From assembly GCA_963634825.1 (NCBI GenBank), contig CAVHCP010000002.1, forward strand, positions 1 through 64,000: a stretch of DNA of 64,000 nucleotides, written 5' to 3'. This stretch comes from Gallibacter sp963634825 (GTDB taxonomy: Bacteria > Bacillota > Clostridia > Peptostreptococcales > Anaerovoracaceae). Each line of letters opens with the position of its first letter. The first letter of the stretch is position 1. The notes beneath the pieces are model-generated. The model was not told where the DNA came from. It saw only the letters and a list, made by a program, of their open reading frames with translations, and ran no database searches. Shown piece after piece: positions 52,275 to 60,829 of this stretch. Made by a program: the position numbers and the translations under genes.

Positions 52275-53591
52275 TTATATATCAAGCGATACTAAAACTC
52301 CGTCATTTAGCGGTTTTTCTAAGATTATATCAAAGAAATTATTTTTATATCGCTCGGCTTCATTTTTATCTATATACATATATGCTTTTATATAATTGTC
52401 TGTATATCCTGTTATAGCCATATTATTTTCGTCATATTCCTCAAAGAGGACTCTGTTTTTTGTCCCTAAGTTTTTTTGAATAAATTTACTTGCGACATTT
52501 TCACTTACATCTATAAGTCTCTTGCTTCTTTCTTTTTTTGTCTGCGGACTTATCTGGTCGGCAAACTCAGCAGCCTTAGTACCTTTTCTTTTGGAATATT
52601 TAAATGCATGCACCTTACAAAATTGTGCTTTTTTTACAACATTTATACTATCGTCAAAATCCTCATCAGTCTCCGAAGGAAAGCCGACTATGATATCTGT
52701 GCTTATTCCATAAAGCGGATCAAACTCCCGAAGCGTATCAACGATGTCTAAGTACTGTCTGCTGTCATAACGCCTATTCATCATATCTAAAATTTTGTCG
52801 GAGCCTGATTGTAGCGAAAGATGCAAAAAGTGGCAAAGTTTTTTATATTTAAATAATCCTTTTACATATTCTGCATTTATGACGGTTGGCTCAAGAGAGC
52901 TAAGTCTTATGCGAAAATCCCTTTGGATTTTTTCGAGCTCATCAAGTATTTCTTCAAGATTTTCGCAAAGTGCTGTATTTATGCCGGTCAGGATAAGCTC
53001 CTTATACCCATTTTCTATAAGAGCCTTGCATTCGGAAATTACAGCCTTTGTATCTCGTGAGCGAATAGGCCCTCTGACATATGGTATGATGCAGTATGTG
53101 CAAAATCTGTTGCAACCCTCTTGTATCTTAACATATGCACGCGTTCTTGACTCGGGCAAAGTCACTTCGCCTGTTTCTTTAAATGCTCTAAGCTCATCAT
53201 AATCAAGCACATGGATTTCCGTTTTTTTGGCATCGTCCCTTTGCTTTATAGCCTCAATATGGTGGTTTACATAATCAATGATATTGTCTTTTTCATTAGT
53301 TCCTGCCACGATATCGACGCCGTCAATTGCCGCGACCTCCTCCTTGTTGCCTTGAGCATAACAACCCGTAACGGCAATAGTTGCAAGAGGATTTGTTTTT
53401 TTCATACGGCGTATATATTGTCTTGATTTTCTGTCTGCCAATGCTGTCACACTGCATGTATTTATCACATAGACATCTGCATATTCATATTCATCTGCGA
53501 TTTCAAAGCCTGCTGTCCGAAACTGTTTTTTCATCGCTTCTGTTTCGTACTGGTTGACCTTGCAACCAAGTGTATGAAATGCTGCTTTCAT
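52275..53591 (-). CDS. mtaB: tRNA t6A37 methylthiotransferase MtaB
   Basis: A radical SAM enzyme that converts t6A37 to ms2t6A37 in tRNAs reading ANN codons. 438 residues: UPF0004 domain with three Cys for the auxiliary cluster (TLGCKVNQYE; VINTCSVT; VTGCYAQG), radical SAM motif CNRFCTYC in EGCNRFCTYCIIPYVRG, and a TRAM-like C-terminus. The order and start (HTLGCKVNQYE) separate MtaB from MiaB and RimO. The ATG directly follows the stop of the CNNM/CorC gene. Confidence 0.95.
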   Translation of the reverse strand: MKAAFHTLGCKVNQYETEAMKKQFRTAGFEIADEYEYADVYVINTCSVTALADRKSRQYIRRMKKTNPLATIAVTGCYAQGNKEEVAAIDGVDIVAGTNEKDNIIDYVNHHIEAIKQRDDAKKTEIHVLDYDELRAFKETGEVTLPESRTRAYVKIQEGCNRFCTYCIIPYVRGPIRSRDTKAVISECKALIENGYKELILTGINTALCENLEEILDELEKIQRDFRIRLSSLEPTVINAEYVKGLFKYKKLCHFLHLSLQSGSDKILDMMNRRYDSRQYLDIVDTLREFDPLYGISTDIIVGFPSETDEDFDDSINVVKKAQFCKVHAFKYSKRKGTKAAEFADQISPQTKKERSKRLIDVSENVASKFIQKNLGTKNRVLFEEYDENNMAITGYTDNYIKAYMYIDKNEAERYKNNFFDIILEKPLNDGVLVSLDI

Positions 53592-54965
53592 CTATTCTGC
53601 CTCTTTCTCTTTATCCTTTTCTTTATCTTTATCTTTTTCGACTTCTTCTTTAGGCTTTATTGTCATAACTACTCTTTCGATACGCCTGTCCTTTACATTT
53701 ATGACCTCAAACTCGTAATTCTCATAATTTACGCATATTCGCTCAAGAGTATCCTCCTCAGGTATCTCTCCTAGAGTGTCAATGATAAGACCGCCCAATG
53801 TTTCGCTCGTTTCGGACTGAAGGTTTGTACCAAGCTCTTCATTTATGTCATCTATATTCATATATCCGTCGAGCAAATACTTGTTTTCGCCAAGAGTCTT
53901 TATCTCTTCCTCTTCTTCGTCATATTCGTCATCTATTTCTCCCATTACCTCTTCGATAATGTCCTCCATAGTTACTATTCCGCTAAAACCGCCATATTCG
54001 TCTATAAGAATCGCTATATGTTGCTTTGTCTTTTGCAATTCAAAGAAAAGAGCGTCAATATTTTTTGTTTCCGGTACAAAAAATGCTTCTCTTAGGATGC
54101 TTCTGATATCCACATCCTTAAATCCCTTTTCTCTCGCCTGTATCATAAAGTCCTTGATATTTAAAATACCGATGATATTGTCGCTTTCCCCGTCATAAAT
54201 AGGGATTCTGGAATATCTCATTTCCATCAGCTCATCCAAATACTTCTCAGCCTCGTCCTGAATGTCGATCGCAAATACATCAGTTCTCGGTGTCATAATC
54301 TCATATGCAAGCTTATCGTCAAAGGCAAAAACGGAGTCTATCATCCTTTTACCCTCTTCCTTTATCGCTCCTGTTTCCTGACCTTTTTCGAGCATAGTCT
54401 TTACATTCTCTTCGGAAAAAACTTCCTCATAAATGCCGGTCTTTTGTCTTGCCAGCTTTAAAAATATATTTGTGAGAACGTTAACAATACTTGAAAGTGG
54501 CTTAAATATTATAACCATAACCGAAGCATATCCGCAAAGCTTTAGTGCAACGCCTTGTGCGTGCTGTCTTCCTATTTGTCTTGGAATAAAAAGCGCAAAG
54601 ACAAGAAATACAATCGAGCTTAAAAATGCCAAAACAAGCACCGATAAAATCTCGAGGAAAGGTACATTATAGCCTTCAAGAAAGCTATATATTTGTCCTG
54701 CATGGTTGACTGCGGCAAATTGACATGCAAAAAGTCCTAAAAAAGTTATAATAACAAAATTAGTAACCATGAGCTTTGATGATTTTTCTAATAGCTTCGA
54801 AAGTTTTTTAGCTCTTTTGTCGCCATCATCTGCCATCGATTTTATTGCATTTCTGTTTACATCAGCTATTGCCTTTTGCGCAGCCGTAAAAAGTCCGCAA
54901 ATAAGCAAAATTATTATAACCGCACAGATTTCAACACTGCCCGGTATTGCGGGGTCCGCATTCAT
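53592..54965 (-). CDS. CNNM/CorC family membrane protein with CBS pair
   Basis: A 457-residue protein with a DUF21 membrane domain (hydrophobic segments near 12-33, 67-87, 105-130 and 147-165), a CBS pair (about 215-335, IMTPRTDVFAIDI, MEMRYSRIPIYDGESDNI) and a C-terminal CorC/HlyC domain (YLLDGYMNIDDINEELG). The tail is a low-complexity Lys/Asp/Glu run. Family members are implicated in Mg2+ or Na+/Mg2+ transport, and older annotations call them hemolysins without good support. One base separates its start from the trhP stop. Confidence 0.88.
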   Translation of the reverse strand: MNADPAIPGSVEICAVIIILLICGLFTAAQKAIADVNRNAIKSMADDGDKRAKKLSKLLEKSSKLMVTNFVIITFLGLFACQFAAVNHAGQIYSFLEGYNVPFLEILSVLVLAFLSSIVFLVFALFIPRQIGRQHAQGVALKLCGYASVMVIIFKPLSSIVNVLTNIFLKLARQKTGIYEEVFSEENVKTMLEKGQETGAIKEEGKRMIDSVFAFDDKLAYEIMTPRTDVFAIDIQDEAEKYLDELMEMRYSRIPIYDGESDNIIGILNIKDFMIQAREKGFKDVDIRSILREAFFVPETKNIDALFFELQKTKQHIAILIDEYGGFSGIVTMEDIIEEVMGEIDDEYDEEEEEIKTLGENKYLLDGYMNIDDINEELGTNLQSETSETLGGLIIDTLGEIPEEDTLERICVNYENYEFEVINVKDRRIERVVMTIKPKEEVEKDKDKEKDKEKEAE

Positions 54966-54966
54966 T

Positions 54967-56202
54967 TTAATTCTCCTTTCGTTTTCGGAGCAAATAGTTA
55001 TGCTCCACAGGATATTTCATTTTTATCTTAAGTATTTGCTGTGGATGAGGTGCACTTTCGAGATTATTGCCATCCTCATCAGTTAAATAATCCAATGTCT
55101 GTGTCCAAAATTCAACGCCCGGTCCAAATATTTCTATTTGATCACCGAGAACCATTTTATTTCTTTGTTCAACTGTGGCAATCATGCTTTCTTTATCAAA
55201 ATCAAGCACCTTTCCGACAAAATCATATTCTCTTGTATATGCATTAGTCGCATAATTTTGCGCCTCTGCGCCGGCCTTTGCATAATAAAAGCCGGTCGTA
55301 AAATCTCTGTGGCTGACTTTTCTCAGTTCTGTGAGCCAATCGGGATTAAATTCGTAATTTTGAGGATCTTCATAATATTTATCTATCGCCTTTCTGTATG
55401 CTCCTACAACTGTAGCTACATAAAAGACGCTCTTCATACGTCCCTCAATTTTTGCAGATGATATGCCAGAGGCTATCAGAACAGGAATATGCTCTATCAT
55501 ACATAAGTCCTTAGAGTTCATAATATATGTGCCATATTCGTCTTCCTCTATCGGGAATTGTTCTTCTTGTCTTTGCTCCTCAACAAGCGCATACTTCCAT
55601 CTGCATGGATGAGCACACTCGCCACGATTTGCATCTCTGCCGATCATAAAGTTGCTCAAAAGACATCTGCCGGAATACGAAATGCACATCGCACCGTGTA
55701 TAAATGCTTCTGTTTCAAGTATGTCAGGAATATTTGCTTTCATTACTTGCATTTCCTCAAGCGAAAGCTCACGTGCCATAACAACTCTCTTTATGCCCTG
55801 CTTTGCCCAAAACTGCGCCGTCTTATAATTTGTCAAATTAGCTTGCGTACTCAAATGAATTTCGGCATCAGGTATAATTTCCTTTAACATTGTTATCATA
55901 CCAGGATCGGATACTATAAATGCATCTATTCCCAAATCTTTAATACTGTTTAAGTAGTCATAAATTTTTTCGATATCATAATTGTGAGGAAAAATATTTA
56001 GTGTCAGATGACATTTTTTACCTCTGTCATGAGCATATTTAAGCCCTTCCTTCATATCTTCTATCGAAAAATTGCCTGCACTTGCCCTAAGGCTAAACAT
56101 CTCACCGCCAAAATATACAGCATCTGCGCCGTAGTCAATTGCCGTTTTCAATTTTTCAAGATCTCCTGCCGGAGCAAGCAGTTCTAATTTATTTTTATCC
56201 AT
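54967..56202 (-). CDS. trhP: U32 family tRNA hydroxylation protein (TrhP type)
   Basis: A 411-residue U32-family protein. The family Cys cluster is clear in HGAMCISYSGRCLLS and NRGECAHPCRWKY. TrhP proteins take part in hydroxylation of U34 to ho5U using prephenate; older annotation is collagenase-like peptidase. The neighbour upstream is trmR, which methylates ho5U34, and both overlap at TAATG-like junctions. B. subtilis has mltG(yrrL)-trmR(yrrM)-trhP1-trhP2; a second U32 gene is missing here, so this single protein may do both jobs or the second is elsewhere. Confidence 0.9.
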   Translation of the reverse strand: MDKNKLELLAPAGDLEKLKTAIDYGADAVYFGGEMFSLRASAGNFSIEDMKEGLKYAHDRGKKCHLTLNIFPHNYDIEKIYDYLNSIKDLGIDAFIVSDPGMITMLKEIIPDAEIHLSTQANLTNYKTAQFWAKQGIKRVVMARELSLEEMQVMKANIPDILETEAFIHGAMCISYSGRCLLSNFMIGRDANRGECAHPCRWKYALVEEQRQEEQFPIEEDEYGTYIMNSKDLCMIEHIPVLIASGISSAKIEGRMKSVFYVATVVGAYRKAIDKYYEDPQNYEFNPDWLTELRKVSHRDFTTGFYYAKAGAEAQNYATNAYTREYDFVGKVLDFDKESMIATVEQRNKMVLGDQIEIFGPGVEFWTQTLDYLTDEDGNNLESAPHPQQILKIKMKYPVEHNYLLRKRKEN

Positions 56203-56900
56203 TATCTACCTCTGATATAGCTGACCGAAACACCGTCACCAACCGGCAATATAGCCGTATCTATGCCGTCTATTGCTGTTATATAATCCAAAAACTCGCG
56301 CATTTTCCTTATGTTTGTCCTATGCTTGTCATTTACGTCATATGCATCATCAATAGTCATGCCACGCATAAAAATATTGTCACACATTATAAATGCCCTA
56401 TCCGAAATCATCTGTGTTATGATATCCCAAAACTCCTTATAATGACTCTTTGAAGCATCTATAAATACAAAATCAAATGGCTCTTCATCGCCTGTCTTTA
56501 CCTGTTTTTGCAAGTCTAAAAGCGTTTTTTTTGCATCGCCTCTTATAACTTTTGCTCTCTTATTTAAATCGGCAACTTTTATATTTTCATTTGCTTCCTG
56601 TACCATTAAGATATTTTTTTCAAGCGAAATTATCTCAGCATCAGGTGCTTTATTTGCCATTACAAGCAGGCTATATCCCTTTGCCGTACCTATTTCAAGA
56701 ATTCGCTTTGGCTTTAAAATATCTAAAAGTACAATCATAAGACTTTCGACATCTCTTTGAATGATAGGAATATATTTATTTTCCGAGTCAAGTCTCATGC
56801 GCCAAAGCTCTTGATTTATAGGCCTAAACTTGCGTTCCAAATAGTTTGTCGTCTCATCGCTTATTATATTTCTTTTGCTGTAGCTTTCTTTTTCGCTCAT
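56202..56900 (-). CDS. trmR: tRNA 5-hydroxyuridine methyltransferase TrmR
   Basis: An O-methyltransferase of 232 residues forming mo5U34 from ho5U34 in tRNA. SAM-binding motif ILEIGTAKGYSLLVMA and the metal-binding Asp residues in FDFVFIDASKSHYKEFW and FIMCDNIFMRG match the COMT-like group. The assignment over generic catechol O-methyltransferase rests on the mltG-trmR-trhP context. Confidence 0.9.
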   Translation of the reverse strand: MSEKESYSKRNIISDETTNYLERKFRPINQELWRMRLDSENKYIPIIQRDVESLMIVLLDILKPKRILEIGTAKGYSLLVMANKAPDAEIISLEKNILMVQEANENIKVADLNKRAKVIRGDAKKTLLDLQKQVKTGDEEPFDFVFIDASKSHYKEFWDIITQMISDRAFIMCDNIFMRGMTIDDAYDVNDKHRTNIRKMREFLDYITAIDGIDTAILPVGDGVSVSYIRGR

Positions 56901-56910
56901 CTGCCTGCCT

Positions 56911-57963
56911 CTATTCCTTGTCAGGATGCTTTTTTATATATTCCTTATATGCCTTATCAAATTTTGCCTTATCCTTTAAAAATGTCTCATAATCCTCCGA
57001 AAATACATTTGTACCGTCAAGCTTTTCGCTGGCTACAAAATATAAATAATCCGTATCATCAGGATAAAGCGCCGCTTTTATCGACTCAAGACTTGGAGAG
57101 CAAATAGGCCCAGGTGGCAATCCTTTATTTGTATATGGATTGTAACTTGATTTAACCTGCGTGTCCTCAAGGCTTGCCTTTATCTTTTCTTCACCTGTGA
57201 TATAAGCTAAGATAGAGTCCATCTGAAGTGGCATTCCTTTTTCGAGTCTGTTATAGATAACGCTTGCGACTTTCTTTTTATCATCCTCTGTCTTTGCTTC
57301 TCTTTCCACTATGGATGCAACTGTGATAACTTCATTTATAGAAAGTCCCATATCATCAGCTTTTTTGTAATACTTTTCTGTAAATATCTTGTCAAACTGC
57401 TTTAGCATAACATCAATGATATCATGCGCGCTTGCCGTTAGGTCAACCTGATAAGTATCAGGATACAAAAATCCTTCAAGTCTTGTTATGTCACTTGGCG
57501 CATCTTTGAGGAAATCATAATCAAAGCTTCCATTTTTTACCTCATCATAAAATTCCTCTTTTGTGAGCAAGCCTGCTTTTACAAGCAGATTAGCATCCTT
57601 TTCGAGATTGTTGCCATCGGGGATAGTAAATATATTGCCTGCGGTTTTGCCACTGCATATCAGCTTCATCTGCTCTCTTGCTGACATCGATTTGCTGACA
57701 GCATATGAGCCCGCCTTATATTTACCGTCATATCCAAACAGCTTTGATTGGATTTTAAAGACTGTAGTATTTCTGATAGTACCTTCCTCTTTTAGCGAGG
57801 CGGCTATCTGTCCTGTCGAGCTACCGTTCTCAACCGTTACAATTTTATATTCGTTGTCATTTATATCCACAGCTCTGCCAAGGAAAGTAATCATCGCAAA
57901 TCCGGCTAAAATCAATAAAATAACAACCGATACGATGATAATTATTTTTTTCCTCAAAGTCAT
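56911..57963 (-). CDS. mltG: Endolytic murein transglycosylase MltG
   Basis: Cleaves nascent glycan strands and so ends their elongation. 350 residues: short cytoplasmic N-terminus, one transmembrane helix (about 6-27), LysM-like subdomain, and the catalytic YceG region with the Glu in SIVEREA and the PLQMDSIL, YNTYx-type block NPYTNKGLPPGPI and ALYPDDTDYLYFVA. It follows efp after a hairpin terminator and precedes trmR. Confidence 0.95.
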   Translation of the reverse strand: MTLRKKIIIIVSVVILLILAGFAMITFLGRAVDINDNEYKIVTVENGSSTGQIAASLKEEGTIRNTTVFKIQSKLFGYDGKYKAGSYAVSKSMSAREQMKLICSGKTAGNIFTIPDGNNLEKDANLLVKAGLLTKEEFYDEVKNGSFDYDFLKDAPSDITRLEGFLYPDTYQVDLTASAHDIIDVMLKQFDKIFTEKYYKKADDMGLSINEVITVASIVEREAKTEDDKKKVASVIYNRLEKGMPLQMDSILAYITGEEKIKASLEDTQVKSSYNPYTNKGLPPGPICSPSLESIKAALYPDDTDYLYFVASEKLDGTNVFSEDYETFLKDKAKFDKAYKEYIKKHPDKE

Positions 57964-57980
57964 ATAAGCTCCTTATCCTA

Positions 57981-58005
57981 AAAGAGACGCAAATAAATGC
58001 GTCCC
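57981..58005 (-). terminator. Hairpin terminator or attenuator between efp and mltG
   Basis: Minus strand GGGACGCA-tttatt-TGCGTCTC (one wobble) followed by TTTTAGG. Confidence 0.65.
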
Positions 58006-58021
58006 TATCTTTATCATCAAA

Positions 58022-58582
58022 TTATTTAGATCTTCCAAGATATTCGCTCGTGCGCGTATCTATCTGAATCATTTCTCCCTCTTCTATAAATATAGGAACC
58101 TGTACAGTCGCACCTGTTTCAACGATAGCTGCCTTTGTTACATTAGTTGCTGTATCCCCCTTGACGCCCGGCTCTGTTTCTATAACCTTGAGGTCTACGA
58201 AGTTTGGTGCCTCAACTATGAATGGCTCATTTTGATAAAATTTAAGTGTTGCTTCATCATTTTCTCTCAAAAATTTCATCGCATCCTCGCACTGTTCCTT
58301 TGAAACAGGAATCTGCTCGTATGTTTCGTTATCCATAAAATAATAAAGCTCGCCGTCATTATATAGATATTGCATATGCTTTGTTTCAATGTGAGCCTTC
58401 GGGAATTTATCATTTGGGTTGAAAGCTTCTTCCCTTGTTGCTCCTGTAAGAATATTTCTGTATTTTGTTCTTACAAAAGCAGCTCCCTTACCCGGCTTTA
58501 CATGCTGAAAATCAAGCACTACATGCGGTTCTCCATTTAATACAAATGTTACACCTTTTCTGAAATCTCCTGCACTTACCAT
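58022..58582 (-). CDS. efp: Elongation factor P
   Basis: Relieves ribosome stalling at polyproline. 186 residues, three beta-barrel domains; the tip loop is HVKPGKGAAF with Lys32. In Bacillus this Lys carries 5-aminopentanol; the modification here is unknown, and no EpmA/EarP homologue is nearby. A strong promoter lies ~75 bp upstream. Confidence 0.97.
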   Translation of the reverse strand: MVSAGDFRKGVTFVLNGEPHVVLDFQHVKPGKGAAFVRTKYRNILTGATREEAFNPNDKFPKAHIETKHMQYLYNDGELYYFMDNETYEQIPVSKEQCEDAMKFLRENDEATLKFYQNEPFIVEAPNFVDLKVIETEPGVKGDTATNVTKAAIVETGATVQVPIFIEEGEMIQIDTRTSEYLGRSK

Positions 58583-58656
58583 ATATCTCTTCTCCGTTTC
58601 GTAATTATTATAAAATTAAATATTTTGATTAGTTTTTTACTTATTTATTATATTTT

Positions 58657-58685
58657 ATTATATCAAAATCCGTATAAGTTGCCAA
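58657..58685 (-). promoter_or_regulatory. Promoter for efp
   Basis: Minus strand: -35 TTGGCA (58680-58685), 17-bp spacer, -10 TATAAT (58657-58662). Confidence 0.8.
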
Positions 58686-58710
58686 TACTTATAGATAAGT
58701 TTAAATATAG

Positions 58711-59037
58711 CTATACTTCGAGGGTCTCTGCCAAAATATTTTGAACATCCTGAAACATTATCATAAATCTAACCTGGCACTGCATATATTCTGCTGCGGC
58801 AGGATCAGACATAACGATAGCCGAAAGTTCTTGTATAGTTTTCATCATATCGTCCGGCACGTCCTCTCCAAGCGCCTGCTTAGCCTGGACTTTTAGCTGT
58901 TTTTCCATAAAGTCCTTTAGCATCTTGTCTACTTCTTCATTTTGCTTTATCTTTTCTGCGACAGCCTTGTACTGCTTATATTCTTCTGATTCCTTTATAG
59001 CTCTTGATAAGCTGTGAGCTTCTTCATAAACATTCAT
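58711..59037 (-). CDS. YlbF family regulator-like protein
   Basis: A 108-residue helical protein of the YlbF/YmcA family. The pattern EEAHSLSRAIKESEEYKQYK and MLKDFMEKQLKVQAKQALGE is typical. In B. subtilis YlbF with YmcA and YaaT forms a complex that affects RNase Y-dependent mRNA processing. Here it sits 22 nt after the RNase J gene, which fits an RNA-decay role, but that is inference. Confidence 0.85.
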   Translation of the reverse strand: MNVYEEAHSLSRAIKESEEYKQYKAVAEKIKQNEEVDKMLKDFMEKQLKVQAKQALGEDVPDDMMKTIQELSAIVMSDPAAAEYMQCQVRFMIMFQDVQNILAETLEV

Positions 59038-59059
59038 TTTTTTTTCCTTTCTTTTATCC

Positions 59060-60805
59060 TTAAACCTCTAAGAATATCGGTAATATGATCGGGCTTCTCT
59101 TTGTTTTTATATGTATAAACTTACGCAAGTCATCTCGCACCGCCGACTTCATACTGCTCCAGTCGCATGTCTTTTTGCTTAGACAGCCCCTTATAGCTTT
59201 TTCTGCTATTTTGCGTGCTTCGTCCATAAGATCCTCATTTTCCCTTACATATACAAAGCCTCTTGAAATCACATCCGGACCTGATAAAATCTGACCGCTT
59301 TCTCTATTTAATGCTGTTGCTACTATTATAAGTCCTGATTCCGAGAGCAGATGTCTGTCACGCAAAACGATATTGCCTACATCCCCGACGCCAAGGCCGT
59401 CTACCATTACCGCTCCGGCAGGTGCAAAGTCCTTTTTGAGTGTCGCGCTTCTTCTTGTCAGCTCAAGGCAGTCTCCGTTTTCCATTATAAAAATATTTTT
59501 CTTGTCCATGCCAAGATCTATTGCAAGCTCCGAAGCCGCCTCAAGATGCCTATACTCGCCGTGAACCGGCATAAAGTATTTTGGCTTTATGAGTGAATGT
59601 ATAAGCTTTAGCTCCTCTCTGCATGCGTGTCCCGAAACATGTGTGTCTGCGATATCAGAATATATAACCTGAGCTCCCTTCTCAATAAGCTTATTTACTA
59701 CATTTGATACCATCTTTTCATTGCCCGGCACAGGCGTAGAACTCAAAATTATAACATCATCCTTTTTTATTTCTATGGCTTTATGCTCCGAGTTTGCCAT
59801 TCTTGCAAGAGCTGACATCGGCTCGCCCTGACTGCCTGTAGTTATGATTACAAGCTTCTCATCGGGTATGTTCTTTGTCTTATTTATATCGACAATAGTG
59901 CCCGCCGGTGCTCTGAGATATCCAAGTGCGATTGCAAGTCCGACGACATTTACCATACTTCGTCCCGAAAATGCTACTTTTCTATTAAACTTAACGGCAT
60001 TATCTACAATCTTTTGAATCCTATGTACATTCGATGAGAATGTCGAAACTATAATTCTCTTTGCGGAATGTCTAAATATGCCTTCAAGCGTATTACCTAC
60101 TTTTTTCTCCGATTCGGTAAAGCCCGGTCTTGTAGCATTTGTACTGTCAGACATCATCAAAAGGACTCCCTTTGATCCAAGCTCTGCAAGCTTTGATAAG
60201 TCGATCGGCTCACCGTCAACAGGAGTATAGTCAATCTTAAAATCTCCCGTATGGAATATTTTACCAACCGGTGTATCTATTGCAAGACAAATTGAGTCCG
60301 CTATCGAATGAGTTGTCCTTATAGTTTCAACTTTAAATACTCCTAAGTTTATCTTATCTCCTGCATTTATGTTGTGCAATTTCGCACTTTTTATGCCATG
60401 CTCCTCGAACTTATTTTTTATAAGTCCTATAGGTAGCCTTGTGCCGTAAATTGGTACATTGAGACTCTTTACAAGATATGGCACAGCTCCGATATGGTCC
60501 TCATGACCGTGTGTTATTACAAGCCCTCTTATCTTATTTGCATTTTTCTTTAAATAAGTAAAATCAGGTATTACCACATCGACACCATACATATCATCAT
60601 CCGGGAATGAAAGTCCGCAGTCAACAAGAAGTATATCGTTGCCATATTCAAATGCTGTTATATTTTTACCTATTTCATTTAATCCGCCAAGTGGGATTAT
60701 TTTTAATTTTTTTGTATTTTTGCTCTTATTATTCGTCGTATTATTTTTGTTAGTTATTTTTCTTTTTTGCTGTTCATTTTTCTGCTTATTATTTGTTTTT
60801 TCCAT
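59060..60805 (-). CDS. rnj: Ribonuclease J
   Basis: A metallo-beta-lactamase/beta-CASP RNase with 5'-3' exonuclease and endonuclease activity, central to mRNA decay in Firmicutes. 581 residues: the active-site motif HGHEDH (99-104), GDFKID and SDSTNATRPG, then HVSGHACREEL and the C-terminal domain. The first ~33 residues are an Asn/Lys/Thr-rich extension not part of the fold. Only one copy is in the window, so J1 or J2 cannot be told apart. Confidence 0.95.
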   Translation of the reverse strand: MEKTNNKQKNEQQKRKITNKNNTTNNKSKNTKKLKIIPLGGLNEIGKNITAFEYGNDILLVDCGLSFPDDDMYGVDVVIPDFTYLKKNANKIRGLVITHGHEDHIGAVPYLVKSLNVPIYGTRLPIGLIKNKFEEHGIKSAKLHNINAGDKINLGVFKVETIRTTHSIADSICLAIDTPVGKIFHTGDFKIDYTPVDGEPIDLSKLAELGSKGVLLMMSDSTNATRPGFTESEKKVGNTLEGIFRHSAKRIIVSTFSSNVHRIQKIVDNAVKFNRKVAFSGRSMVNVVGLAIALGYLRAPAGTIVDINKTKNIPDEKLVIITTGSQGEPMSALARMANSEHKAIEIKKDDVIILSSTPVPGNEKMVSNVVNKLIEKGAQVIYSDIADTHVSGHACREELKLIHSLIKPKYFMPVHGEYRHLEAASELAIDLGMDKKNIFIMENGDCLELTRRSATLKKDFAPAGAVMVDGLGVGDVGNIVLRDRHLLSESGLIIVATALNRESGQILSGPDVISRGFVYVRENEDLMDEARKIAEKAIRGCLSKKTCDWSSMKSAVRDDLRKFIHIKTKRSPIILPIFLEV

Positions 60806-60829
60806 TACGCTCCTTTCTTGGAAAAGCTT

